This document shows, piece by piece, positions 1-6,398 of a stretch of DNA of 10,404 nucleotides. Source of the DNA: Ignavibacteria bacterium. Its GTDB lineage: Bacteria; Bacteroidota; Ignavibacteria; Ignavibacteriales; Melioribacteraceae. Each line of letters opens with the position of its first letter. Within the stretch, counting starts at the first letter, position 1. Made by a program: the position numbers and the translations under genes. Where the stretch lies: assembly GCA_027347805.1 (NCBI GenBank), contig DAIEQP010000242.1, positions 1-10,404 on the forward strand, in the 5' to 3' direction. The notes beneath the pieces are model-generated. The model was given only the letters and a program-made list of their open reading frames with translations, made no database searches and was not told the DNA's origin.

Positions 1-544
1 ATTTATTAGTCCTGCCGGCAGTATAGTAACTGTTTTGATCGTGAAGATTAAATCCGAATTCCGGTTTCAGATTTTGTGCATAATTCCAAAGTAACTTTGA
101 TTCATCGCATACCTGACTTACGGCATCTCTATTGAGGTCCACATTAATTGAATTTTCGCGCTGAAATCTTTCTGCCCCGTCAGGGTTCACCATTGGAATA
201 AAATGTATTTCAAGATCGTCAATAATTAATTTTCTAAGTTCATTGTAAGATTGTGTATCGGCAAAAAAATTAAAGAGATCAAAAATAGCACTAGTAGCAG
301 TTGGTTCATCACCATGCATTTGCGACCAAACGAGAATTTTAGTTTTGCCTTTCCCGATTTTAATTCTGTAAATATCTCTTCCTTCAATCGAATTTCCGAT
401 TTTAATAATTTCAAAAGTAATGTTGTTTTTGAATGCTTCAATTTCTCTTTTTAGAACATCATGGGGAATAAAATCTGAATTGATATTTTTTGCTTTGAAG
501 TCATCATAACAATCAAACAAATTTTTTAGTATATCTGTTTTCAA
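1..544 (-). CDS. M14-family zinc carboxypeptidase, C-terminal part outside window
   Basis: The 181 visible N-terminal residues carry the M14 (carboxypeptidase A-like) metallopeptidase signatures in order. These are the zinc ligands H77 and E80 in WSQMHGDEPT, then NPDGAERF with R126, then DLNRD with N138/R139 (the substrate carboxylate-binding pair of the family), and the third zinc ligand H168 in FNLHDQ. The catalytic Glu lies near the C-terminus and is off the window. Residues 1-60 are charged with no hydrophobic stretch, so I see no signal peptide; the enzyme is inferred to be cytoplasmic, unlike the classic secreted carboxypeptidases. Its natural substrate cannot be told from sequence. The reading frame has a stop at about 612-614 and no ATG before the family homology begins, so the start is taken as TTG at 544, which has GAGG 7 bases upstream. 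A TTG further upstream (near 586) is less well placed. The family call is firm; the start is moderately sure. Confidence 0.9.
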   Translation of the reverse strand, partial: MKTDILKNLFDCYDDFKAKNINSDFIPHDVLKREIEAFKNNITFEIIKIGNSIEGRDIYRIKIGKGKTKILVWSQMHGDEPTATSAIFDLFNFFADTQSYNELRKLIIDDLEIHFIPMVNPDGAERFQRENSINVDLNRDAVSQVCDESKLLWNYAQNLKPEFGFNLHDQNSYYTAGRTNK

Positions 545-551
545 GATATTG

Positions 552-555
552 CCTC
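552..555 (-). promoter_or_regulatory. ribosome binding site supporting the TTG start of the M14 gene
   Basis: GAGG on the minus strand, 7 bases before the TTG at 544. It is the best Shine-Dalgarno match in the open stretch, and no ATG is available in frame, so it decides the start. Confidence 0.5.
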
Positions 556-577
556 GGTTATTGATTTTTTGTTTTTG

Positions 578-606
578 TTGACACAAATTTAGTTCAGAGA
601 TATGAA
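578..606 (+). promoter_or_regulatory. sigma70-type promoter for the thioredoxin-fold gene
   Basis: A perfect -35 hexamer TTGACA (578-583), a 17-base spacer, and a -10 hexamer TATGAA (601-606, 4 of 6 consensus). Transcription would start near 613, giving a leader of about 20 bases that contains GGAGA just ahead of the ATG at 634. On the opposite strand the same region holds TAAATTTG (584-591), which fits the Bacteroidota -7 consensus TAnnTTTG and could drive the divergent M14 gene; its upstream TTTG lies 23 bases away, a little far. Both are predictions from sequence alone. Confidence 0.5.
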
Positions 607-633
607 TAAATTAACAAATATTTCGGAGAAGAT

Positions 634-1170
634 ATGTCAACATCCACATTACAAATTGGATCGAAAGCCCCTGAATTCAATTTAAAAGGAACAGATGGAA
701 ATTATTATTCAATCAAATCATTTTCTGGAAAGAAGGCTTTTGTTGTGGTATTTAGCTGCAATCATTGCCCATATGTTCAAGCTTATGAAGATAGATTAAT
801 ATCAATTCAGGCAGATTATATGAGCGATCTTCAAGTAATTACAATCAACAGTAATGACGATGTCAAATATCCTGAAGACTCATTTGAGCAGATGATTGAG
901 AGGAGTGGTTTTAAGAAATTCAATTTCCCTTATTTACGGGATGAAGATCAATTAGTTGCCAAGAAATTTGGCGCGACGCATACGCCGGAAATATTTTTAT
1001 TTGATTTTGAATACAAACTTGTTTTTCACGGCAAGATAGATGATAATTGGCAAAATGAAAGCATTGTGAAAACTAAATATTTAAGAACGGCTATTGAAGA
1101 ATTACTTGCGGGTAAGAAAATCTCTGTTCCCGAAACATTTACAATTGGCTGCACAATTAAATGGAAGTAA
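634..1170 (+). CDS. thioredoxin-fold redox protein (AhpC/TSA-Redoxin superfamily)
   Basis: 178 residues covering one full thioredoxin-like domain. Near the N-terminus IGSKAPEFNLKGTDG is the usual AhpC/TSA opening. The redox motif is C42-N-H-C45 in FSCNHCPYVQAYEDR, followed by a central strand (QVITINSN) and the cis-proline loop with P118 in THTPEIFLFD. The chain ends in GCTIKWK, a tail typical of this 'CNHCPYV' subgroup and containing a further cysteine, C173. It has no signal peptide and should be cytoplasmic. A thiol-disulfide or peroxide-linked reductase role is inferred from the fold; substrate and reducing partner are unknown. The ATG is preceded by GGAGA at a fitting distance. The gene stands alone behind its own promoter and ends 7 bases from the convergent DUF2461 gene. 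Confidence 0.9.
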   Translation: MSTSTLQIGSKAPEFNLKGTDGNYYSIKSFSGKKAFVVVFSCNHCPYVQAYEDRLISIQADYMSDLQVITINSNDDVKYPEDSFEQMIERSGFKKFNFPYLRDEDQLVAKKFGATHTPEIFLFDFEYKLVFHGKIDDNWQNESIVKTKYLRTAIEELLAGKKISVPETFTIGCTIKWK

Positions 1171-1177
1171 AAAAATG

Positions 1178-1909
1178 CTAGACAAGTTCACCAAAGTTTT
1201 CTTCAAATCTCTGAAGTTCCTCTAACGGTTGAGGCGATACTGCAAAGCAATATAATGGATACAGCTGCGAAATCATTTTAATCATCTCAAGCAAAATTTT
1301 ATCTGAGAATAAGATTCTGTTTGAGATTTTTTTTGCATTCTGAAGAAGAAACATTTCATGCTTTTCTAATTCATCAAAATGTTTGTTTGCATCAAATTTT
1401 GCAATGAGTCTGGTGGGTTCCATTTTGGCGAAGTAATAAAACGAATAAAGATTATTGATCCGGTATTTTGAAAAGATCTCTTTTATTTCTTTAGGGTATT
1501 TTTTCAGATTTTCTCTAAAGTGGAAATGTTCTTCTTTTGATCGGTTAATAAATATTCCCATTGCGGCTTCAACCGAATCAAAGTAAATAAAAAATTCGCT
1601 GTCAAGCTTAAATTTACCAAAGTGAATTAACCAGTAATTTCTGTAAGGATCTCCCTTTGAAAATCTCATGTCCTTATTTATTCTCATAATTGTTTCGTTA
1701 AACTTTGGCTCAGTTCTAATTGCAGGATTCAATTGATTTAGAAAGGGTGCAAGTTCTGTAATAAAGGACTTGGTAGGTAAAACTATATTGTTCTTATAAC
1801 GTTCTTTGTTTTTATGAAACCATTTTACATTATTATGTTTTTCAAGTTCAGAAAAGAAAGCAAAAACATCTTTATTAAAACCATTAAATGGAATAATATC
1901 AGTTTTCAA
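1178..1909 (-). CDS. DUF2461 domain-containing protein (TIGR02453 type)
   Basis: 243 residues, matching the whole length of the DUF2461 family. The N-terminal pattern is FNGFNKDVFAFFSELEKHNN followed by KWFHKNKERY (residues 8-38). The most conserved block of the family follows around residues 75-93, seen as MRINKDMRFSKGDPYRNYW. The middle (about 98-125) has the FGKFKLDSEFFIYF and GIFI strands. The function of the family is not established, and nothing here suggests a catalytic motif; it has no signal peptide or membrane segment. The start is TTG at 1909: an in-frame stop lies at 1925-1927 and no ATG or GTG intervenes. This TTG shares bases with the TGA of the upstream beta-barrel gene (TTGA overlap), and only weak Shine-Dalgarno sequence precedes it, so translation is probably coupled to that gene. 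Confidence 0.87.
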   Translation of the reverse strand: MKTDIIPFNGFNKDVFAFFSELEKHNNVKWFHKNKERYKNNIVLPTKSFITELAPFLNQLNPAIRTEPKFNETIMRINKDMRFSKGDPYRNYWLIHFGKFKLDSEFFIYFDSVEAAMGIFINRSKEEHFHFRENLKKYPKEIKEIFSKYRINNLYSFYYFAKMEPTRLIAKFDANKHFDELEKHEMFLLQNAKKISNRILFSDKILLEMIKMISQLYPLYCFAVSPQPLEELQRFEENFGELV

Positions 1910-2550
1910 TACATTACACCAAGATTAAGTGAAATAAATATTTGTCCAAAATTCTTTTTTTCCGTTGCTATCATTGTTTTAAAACCATCTCCAATGACAG
2001 ATGTATAATAATATCGCACACTTAGTCCAAGCAAACTTGATTTGCTTTCACCGATGTTTGCGCCAATACCAATATAACCGCCAACTGCATATCTAAGCTT
2101 AGCCCACTTAAAAGAATTAAAAAATTCTTCATTGTAGGGAGTTGTTACAATAAAATTGGGACCAATAGCAGCAGCAATGTAAGGTCTAAAACTATCAGTT
2201 AGTGATTCGGAAAATAGCCGGTATTGAATTCCAAAGTTAAGCGGCATTAAAAAAGCGCGATTAGATTTGAATGGTGAATATGTTGTCCCGGTATAGTAAT
2301 CATAATAATCAACTTCGCGGTCATCTTTTATTTCAGAAATTGAGAAATCAAAAAATCCTGTTAGTTCCTGAGAAAAATTTCTTCTATAGAAAGTTCCCAA
2401 TCCGAATCCTCCATCACCAAACATAATATCAGCACCCCATGTATTTAGCGGGAACACAATAGGCGGTTTTTCAGGAGCCATTTCTCCAATTTTCTGTGCG
2501 GTAATTAATGAAATAGGAAGAAGTAATAGAATCAACATCAAAGTTTTCAT
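1906..2550 (-). CDS. small outer-membrane beta-barrel protein
   Basis: 214 residues when started at the ATG at 2550. The first 18 residues (MKTLMLILLLLPISLITA, then QK) form a textbook signal peptide: a lysine, a leucine/isoleucine core and an Ala before the likely cut. The mature part alternates polar and aromatic/hydrophobic residues with Gly-rich turns (GDGGFGLGTFYRRNF, FGIQYRLF, YAVGGYIGIGANIG, LGLSVRYYY) and ends in ISLNLGVMY, a C-terminal strand closing in an aromatic residue as expected for BAM-assembled barrels. Size suggests about eight strands, like the OmpA/OmpW-type OMP_b-brl families. The transported ligand or role is unknown. The reading frame is open to 2607, but the 19 extra residues would bury the signal peptide, and AAAGGG sits right before the internal ATG, so 2550 is preferred. 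It is the first gene of a pair with DUF2461. Confidence 0.8.
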   Translation of the reverse strand: MKTLMLILLLLPISLITAQKIGEMAPEKPPIVFPLNTWGADIMFGDGGFGLGTFYRRNFSQELTGFFDFSISEIKDDREVDYYDYYTGTTYSPFKSNRAFLMPLNFGIQYRLFSESLTDSFRPYIAAAIGPNFIVTTPYNEEFFNSFKWAKLRYAVGGYIGIGANIGESKSSLLGLSVRYYYTSVIGDGFKTMIATEKKNFGQIFISLNLGVMY

Positions 2551-2557
2551 CTTTTTT

Positions 2558-2563
2558 CCCTTT
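2558..2563 (-). promoter_or_regulatory. ribosome binding site fixing the start of the beta-barrel gene
   Basis: AAAGGG on the minus strand, 7 bases before the ATG at 2550. It supports the start that places the signal peptide at the very N-terminus over the longer frame beginning at 2607. Confidence 0.65.
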
Positions 2564-2579
2564 GCTAAGCTTATATAGA

Positions 2580-2607
2580 AAGATATATATTCTAAATGAA
2601 AAATCAA
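2580..2607 (-). promoter_or_regulatory. possible promoter of the beta-barrel/DUF2461 pair
   Basis: On the minus strand TTGATT (2602-2607), a 16-base spacer and TATCTT (2580-2585) give 4 of 6 matches in each hexamer. The region is very AT-rich, so chance matches are likely. The 112-base divergent gap between the barrel gene and the CYTH gene must hold promoters for both; I found no comparably good plus-strand match. Confidence 0.25.
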
Positions 2608-2662
2608 CTATCTAAAATTATCAACTGATTATTAAACAAACCAGACAAAGGGAAAGTTTACT

Positions 2663-3160
2663 ATGCCACTTAATTTGGAACTAAAAATTAAAGTTGTCTC
2701 TCACTCCAGGCTTGAAAAAATCTTAAAAACAAATTATGCTAAATTTGAAGGAACTTTGATACAAAAAGATATTTATTACAAAATAAAACAAGGATTGCTT
2801 AAACTAAGAATAGAAAACGGTAAGCATACATTGATTAAATATTCGCGCGATGAATCTGGGAAAAGATGGAGTAACTATGAACTGCTGGAACTGGCAGGAA
2901 AAAACCCGGCAAAGTACCTTGAAGATATTTTAACAGTTGAAACAATTGTTGATAAGAAAAGAAAATTATACCTTTATGAAAATACTCGAATTCACCTGGA
3001 TGATGTAAAGGGACTTGGAAAATACCTTGAACTAGAGACATTGCTGGTTGATGACAAAAAAAATGCTACCAAAAGATTTGAACATGTAAAAAAAATGCTT
3101 GGAATTGAAAACGTTCAACAAATTAGAGCCTCTTACAAAAATCTTTTATCAGCAAAATGA
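2663..3160 (+). CDS. CYTH-domain protein (class IV adenylate cyclase / triphosphate tunnel family)
   Basis: 165 residues, one complete CYTH domain. Visible family elements in order: NLELK (4-8) in the place of the ExExK signature, D36-IYY, G44-LLKLR49, LIKYSR62, the S70-NYEL strand, VDKKRKLY (96-103) with its basic cluster, then R109-IHLDD and GLGKYLELE (117-125), and ASYKNLL near the end. These acidic and basic residues line the metal- and triphosphate-binding tunnel. CYTH enzymes act on ATP (adenylate cyclase CyaB), thiamine triphosphate or inorganic triphosphate; sequence alone does not choose between them. The first Glu of ExExK is Asn here, as I recall for some class IV cyclase-like bacterial proteins. 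No signal peptide, so cytoplasmic. AAGGGA precedes the ATG. The stop codon overlaps the start of the AddB-like gene (ATGA). Confidence 0.87.
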   Translation: MPLNLELKIKVVSHSRLEKILKTNYAKFEGTLIQKDIYYKIKQGLLKLRIENGKHTLIKYSRDESGKRWSNYELLELAGKNPAKYLEDILTVETIVDKKRKLYLYENTRIHLDDVKGLGKYLELETLLVDDKKNATKRFEHVKKMLGIENVQQIRASYKNLLSAK

Positions 3161-6100
3161 TACTAACCAAAGAAAAGCTTAAGTCGATTGATATTGATAT
3201 TGATTTATTAATCAATCAAAAATTAGCAGGCGCCAACATAAAAGCAGTGCTTTTTATCGTACCAACAAACAGGAAGTCGAGACATCTCAAGAAACAACTA
3301 ATTTCATTAGCTCCAAATTCATCTGCATCTAAGATTAATATAGAAACACTCAGCACACTTTCTTCAAAACTGTTAAGCTTGACAAAACCGTTTCATCAGT
3401 TAAGTGAAGCAGCCGCAATGGTGTTTATAAAACAGATAACAAAGCAGTGTCAGTTTAAATATTTGTCGAAATATCGAGATGAAATACCACCCGGGACAAT
3501 TGACAGAATAGTCAATTTAATCTCCGAGTACAAACGCAACGGAATTAAACCTGAATCTCTTATAAAGGAATCGGAAAAATTCGAACCGACTGAGATGAAT
3601 AAAGCACATGATATTGCTCAGATTTACAATAAATTTCTTGATAAATGCTCAAAATTAAATGCATTCGAAATAGGTGATGTTTATAATGAATTGAACCTGC
3701 TTGACGAAAATATTTTTAAGCAAAACGCGAAGACAATTTTTCCAGAAATCGAATTGATTTATGTTGATGGCTTTTCTGAGTTTACAAAACCGGAAATTAG
3801 TATAATATCAAAACTTGCTGATTCAGCTAAACTATTCATCAGTTTTGATTATCATTCGGACAATTATCAATTATTTGCACATATTGAAAAATGTTTCAAC
3901 TTGCTTACAGAAGCAGGATTTAACACAATACAGGACAACCGCGAGGAAGAATCAAAGTTCCAGCTTTTACTAAAAGAAAACTTATTCCAGAATAGCGCTG
4001 GTAATCAAGCAGATCATTCTGGATGGATTAGTAAAATAGTCGGTCGAAGCAGGGAAGAAGAAGTAGAGCTAATCGGTAAAAAAATAAAACAGGTACTGAA
4101 TGACACAAAAGTACAGCCGCATGAAATTTGTGTTTCTTTCAATCTTGTGAGCGAATATTCTACATATGTAAAGGATATTTTTGATAAGCTAAAAATTCCT
4201 TATAACCTGACAGATAGAACGCCGCTACAAAATTCCGGTCCAATAACAGCAATTATAAATTTTCTTGAAATTGCCGAAAACGATTATTACTATAAAAATA
4301 TTTTCAGAGCAATTAACAGCGGCTTCCTAAATTTGGATGAAGTAAGTGTTTCAAATCTTTTAAAAGTTGCTTCAGATCTAAAAATTGTTTCAGGAAAAGA
4401 AAATTGGAAGCTAAGAATAAAAGATGAACTGAACAGTCTCCTCAAACAGAAAAGTGAATATGAAAATGCCGGCCAGATATTTATTCTTAAAAAAGCGTTG
4501 CAAGATATAATTACAATTGAAAAACTGTTGAGAAAGTTTGAAAAGCCATTAACATTATCAGAATTCAAATGGAAGATTCAGGAATTTATTCTTGAAAGTA
4601 AACTGCATTTGAAATTATTGAGTATTCCTGGTGACACTGAAACTTACGTCCGTTCGGTTACAGAATTTCTTTCAACAATTAATGAACTGCTTGATTTACA
4701 GATTGAAGAATTTGGTATTGAAAAGAAATTTCCGCTTGTATTTTTTATGGAACAGATTAGAACTGCTTTCAGCTGGGCAAGATATAATGTAAAAGAAAAA
4801 TCAAATTATGGTGTTTTGGTTACTTCTATTGAAGAAATACGGGGATTGAATTTTGATTATTTATTTATCGGCGGACTTTGTGATGGGTTGTTTCCCACAA
4901 AGTATAACCCTGAAATATTTTCCGCCGGTACATTTAGAAAAAAATCCTTTGAGCATCTGAATCAGGAAAGATTCATGTTTTATAAAACTGTTTGCAGCTC
5001 AAGAAAAAAAATGTTTTTAAGTTATCATGTATCCAATAACGGAAGAGAGACAATACCATCAAGTTTTATTCGTGATTTAGATAAACTAATTGTAACTAAA
5101 AATATATCTATTGACGAGTTCACAGATGGAATATTTTCAGATGAAGAACTCCAAAAAGGTTATGTTAATTCTAATCTGGATGAAATTGATAATCAACTTT
5201 CGCAGTCAGTAAAAAATAATATTAAAAACTCTATTGAAATTGGAGTGAATAAAAAGAAGGATTACTTCGGCGGCAGCTCTTTTAACGGTGATATTCTTGC
5301 TAAAGATGATCTCACGATATCTAATGAGGAAGCAGAAATGATTGAGAAAAAACTCTCATCATTTGTTCATAATCAATATTCAATTTCACAACTGGAGATA
5401 TTTGCCAAATGCCCGTTCAAATTTTTTGACGAAAGAATACTAGGTGTTGAAATATTTGAGGATCCCAGTGAGGATATAGAAGCTGTTGAGATGGGCAGGT
5501 TTCTCCATTCAATCCTGTTTGAATTTTATTCCACACTTCGCAATGAAAGAATTGTATTGCAGCAATGCAGCGAAAACGATTTTGTTAAAGCAAAAAAACT
5601 GATTTTTGAAATTGCAGATAGACAACTTCATGATTTGGTTATCGAATCTCCTCTGAATTTTTATGAAAGAGAAAAAATACTCGGTTTGGATGGCAACGAA
5701 AAAGAATCAATACTTTATCGTTTCCTCGAAAATGAACGAATTGCAGAAAAAGATTTTATACCTAATTTTTTTGAAGTTGAATTCGGACGCCTCAGGAATG
5801 ATGAATCGGATGCTGAATTAAACTCTTCCGAATCAATAAATATTGGTGGTTTCAGTTTGAGAGGCAAAATTGATAGAATAGAAATTAATGATGATAATTC
5901 GATGTTTAATATTGTTGATTATAAATTGAGCGGTGTAAAACCAAGCTTTAATGATCTGAAAGATGGAGTATCTTTACAACTCCCGCTTTATTTGCATGCC
6001 GCTGCAGAGCTTTTATTACGAAAATTTAATAGAAAATTTTCACCAAACGAAATGTTTATATATTCACTTAAATATTCTGCAGATGATTTTGGTAAGAAAA

Positions 6101-6303
6101 AAATATCATTAGGAAGTAAGAAAGAGACAAAATTCAATTCAATAGATGAATTAATAGCAAATACAATTGAATTAATAAAAAAACAAATTGAATCGATCTC
6201 GATGGGAAAATTTACACTCTCAAAGTTAGAAGATAGGGAGAATAAGGTATGCCGTTTTTGCCAGTTCAGACTGATTTGCAGGATTGATGGTATGCCCGGC
6301 TGA
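3157..6303 (+). CDS. AddB-like PD-(D/E)XK nuclease with inactive-looking helicase region
   Basis: 1048 residues with the layout of the AddB subunit of AddAB helicase-nucleases, which process double-strand DNA ends for recombination. The N-terminus has AVLFIVPTNRKSRHLKKQL (30-48), like the first strand of AddB, but no Walker A glycine-lysine loop anywhere near it. SF1-helicase-like features follow: GRSREEEVELI (296-306), the EEIRGLNFDYLFIGGLCDG stretch and its FP (559-580). The C-terminal nuclease holds C752 in KCPFKFF, GRFLHS (H784), GKIDRI with D906, VDYK with D921 and K923, and the Q941-LPLY945 motif. CRFCQFRLIC gives C1032, C1035 and C1041, so with C752 all four Fe-S ligands are present. 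The nuclease therefore looks active, the helicase half not. No addA partner lies in this window. The start overlaps the CYTH stop, with no clear Shine-Dalgarno sequence, implying translational coupling. The exact orthology (AddB versus a related Cas4/RecB-like nuclease) is inferred. Confidence 0.87.
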   Translation: MILTKEKLKSIDIDIDLLINQKLAGANIKAVLFIVPTNRKSRHLKKQLISLAPNSSASKINIETLSTLSSKLLSLTKPFHQLSEAAAMVFIKQITKQCQFKYLSKYRDEIPPGTIDRIVNLISEYKRNGIKPESLIKESEKFEPTEMNKAHDIAQIYNKFLDKCSKLNAFEIGDVYNELNLLDENIFKQNAKTIFPEIELIYVDGFSEFTKPEISIISKLADSAKLFISFDYHSDNYQLFAHIEKCFNLLTEAGFNTIQDNREEESKFQLLLKENLFQNSAGNQADHSGWISKIVGRSREEEVELIGKKIKQVLNDTKVQPHEICVSFNLVSEYSTYVKDIFDKLKIPYNLTDRTPLQNSGPITAIINFLEIAENDYYYKNIFRAINSGFLNLDEVSVSNLLKVASDLKIVSGKENWKLRIKDELNSLLKQKSEYENAGQIFILKKALQDIITIEKLLRKFEKPLTLSEFKWKIQEFILESKLHLKLLSIPGDTETYVRSVTEFLSTINELLDLQIEEFGIEKKFPLVFFMEQIRTAFSWARYNVKEKSNYGVLVTSIEEIRGLNFDYLFIGGLCDGLFPTKYNPEIFSAGTFRKKSFEHLNQERFMFYKTVCSSRKKMFLSYHVSNNGRETIPSSFIRDLDKLIVTKNISIDEFTDGIFSDEELQKGYVNSNLDEIDNQLSQSVKNNIKNSIEIGVNKKKDYFGGSSFNGDILAKDDLTISNEEAEMIEKKLSSFVHNQYSISQLEIFAKCPFKFFDERILGVEIFEDPSEDIEAVEMGRFLHSILFEFYSTLRNERIVLQQCSENDFVKAKKLIFEIADRQLHDLVIESPLNFYEREKILGLDGNEKESILYRFLENERIAEKDFIPNFFEVEFGRLRNDESDAELNSSESINIGGFSLRGKIDRIEINDDNSMFNIVDYKLSGVKPSFNDLKDGVSLQLPLYLHAAAELLLRKFNRKFSPNEMFIYSLKYSADDFGKKKISLGSKKETKFNSIDELIANTIELIKKQIESISMGKFTLSKLEDRENKVCRFCQFRLICRIDGMPG

Positions 6304-6330
6304 CAGTTGAAAACTAACAGGCTTTTTTTT
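6298..6330 (+). terminator. weak, imperfect intrinsic terminator candidate
   Basis: Starting within the end of the AddB-like gene: CTG (6300-6302) pairs with CAG (6318-6320), and AGTT (6305-6308) pairs with AACT (6312-6315). A two-by-two internal loop separates these helices and a GAA loop closes the hairpin. GC and eight T (6323-6330) follow. The stem is short and AT-rich, so efficiency would be low; it may be coincidental. Confidence 0.3.
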
Positions 6331-6340
6331 AATTTTTGGG

Positions 6341-6373
6341 TGCCGCTGCTGAAAGGTAGCGGCAATTTTTTTT
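6341..6373 (+). terminator. intrinsic terminator after the CYTH/AddB-like operon
   Basis: Perfect 7-bp stem TGCCGCT (6341-6347) with AGCGGCA (6358-6364), five of seven pairs G-C, a 10-base loop, then a run of eight T (6366-6373). It is directional: the minus strand has no matching U-tract. It ends the AddB-like transcript but also lies only 25 bases upstream of the greA start, so it may sit inside a greA leader. Confidence 0.85.
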
Positions 6374-6385
6374 ATTATGCACAAA

Positions 6386-6391
6386 AAGGAG
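6386..6391 (+). promoter_or_regulatory. ribosome binding site of greA
   Basis: AAGGAG, a near-ideal Shine-Dalgarno sequence, 7 bases before the GTG at 6399. It supports the GTG as the start codon. Confidence 0.75.
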
Positions 6392-6398
6392 TTTCAAA

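Noticed and set aside
226..454. Open frames on both strands (minus 226-441, plus 251-454)
   Set aside because: They lie inside the M14 carboxypeptidase, whose own frame carries the HGDE, NPDG, DLNRD and LHDQ motifs; the others have no recognisable features.
576..642. 8-bp inverted repeat TGTTGACA / TGTCAACA flanking the thioredoxin-fold leader
   Set aside because: The arms are 51 bases apart, one is the -35 box and the other spans the start codon; a match this short at this distance is expected by chance fairly often.
1814..2008. Plus-strand 64-residue open frame
   Set aside because: Antisense to the ends of the barrel and DUF2461 genes, both of which show family features; no ribosome binding site or domain.
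2551..2607. Longer N-terminus for the beta-barrel protein, starting at 2607
   Set aside because: It would put 19 residues before a textbook signal peptide, and AAAGGG is placed for the ATG at 2550.
3187..3215. Short repeat of GATATT and a small palindrome near the start of the AddB-like gene
   Set aside because: It encodes Ile-Asp repeats in the N-terminal tail and is too short to be a tandem-repeat element or binding site.
4290..4568. Minus-strand open frames inside the AddB-like gene (also 5988-6365)
   Set aside because: Shadows of a long, motif-rich gene; low-complexity Phe/Ser/Ile composition typical of antisense AT-rich coding DNA.
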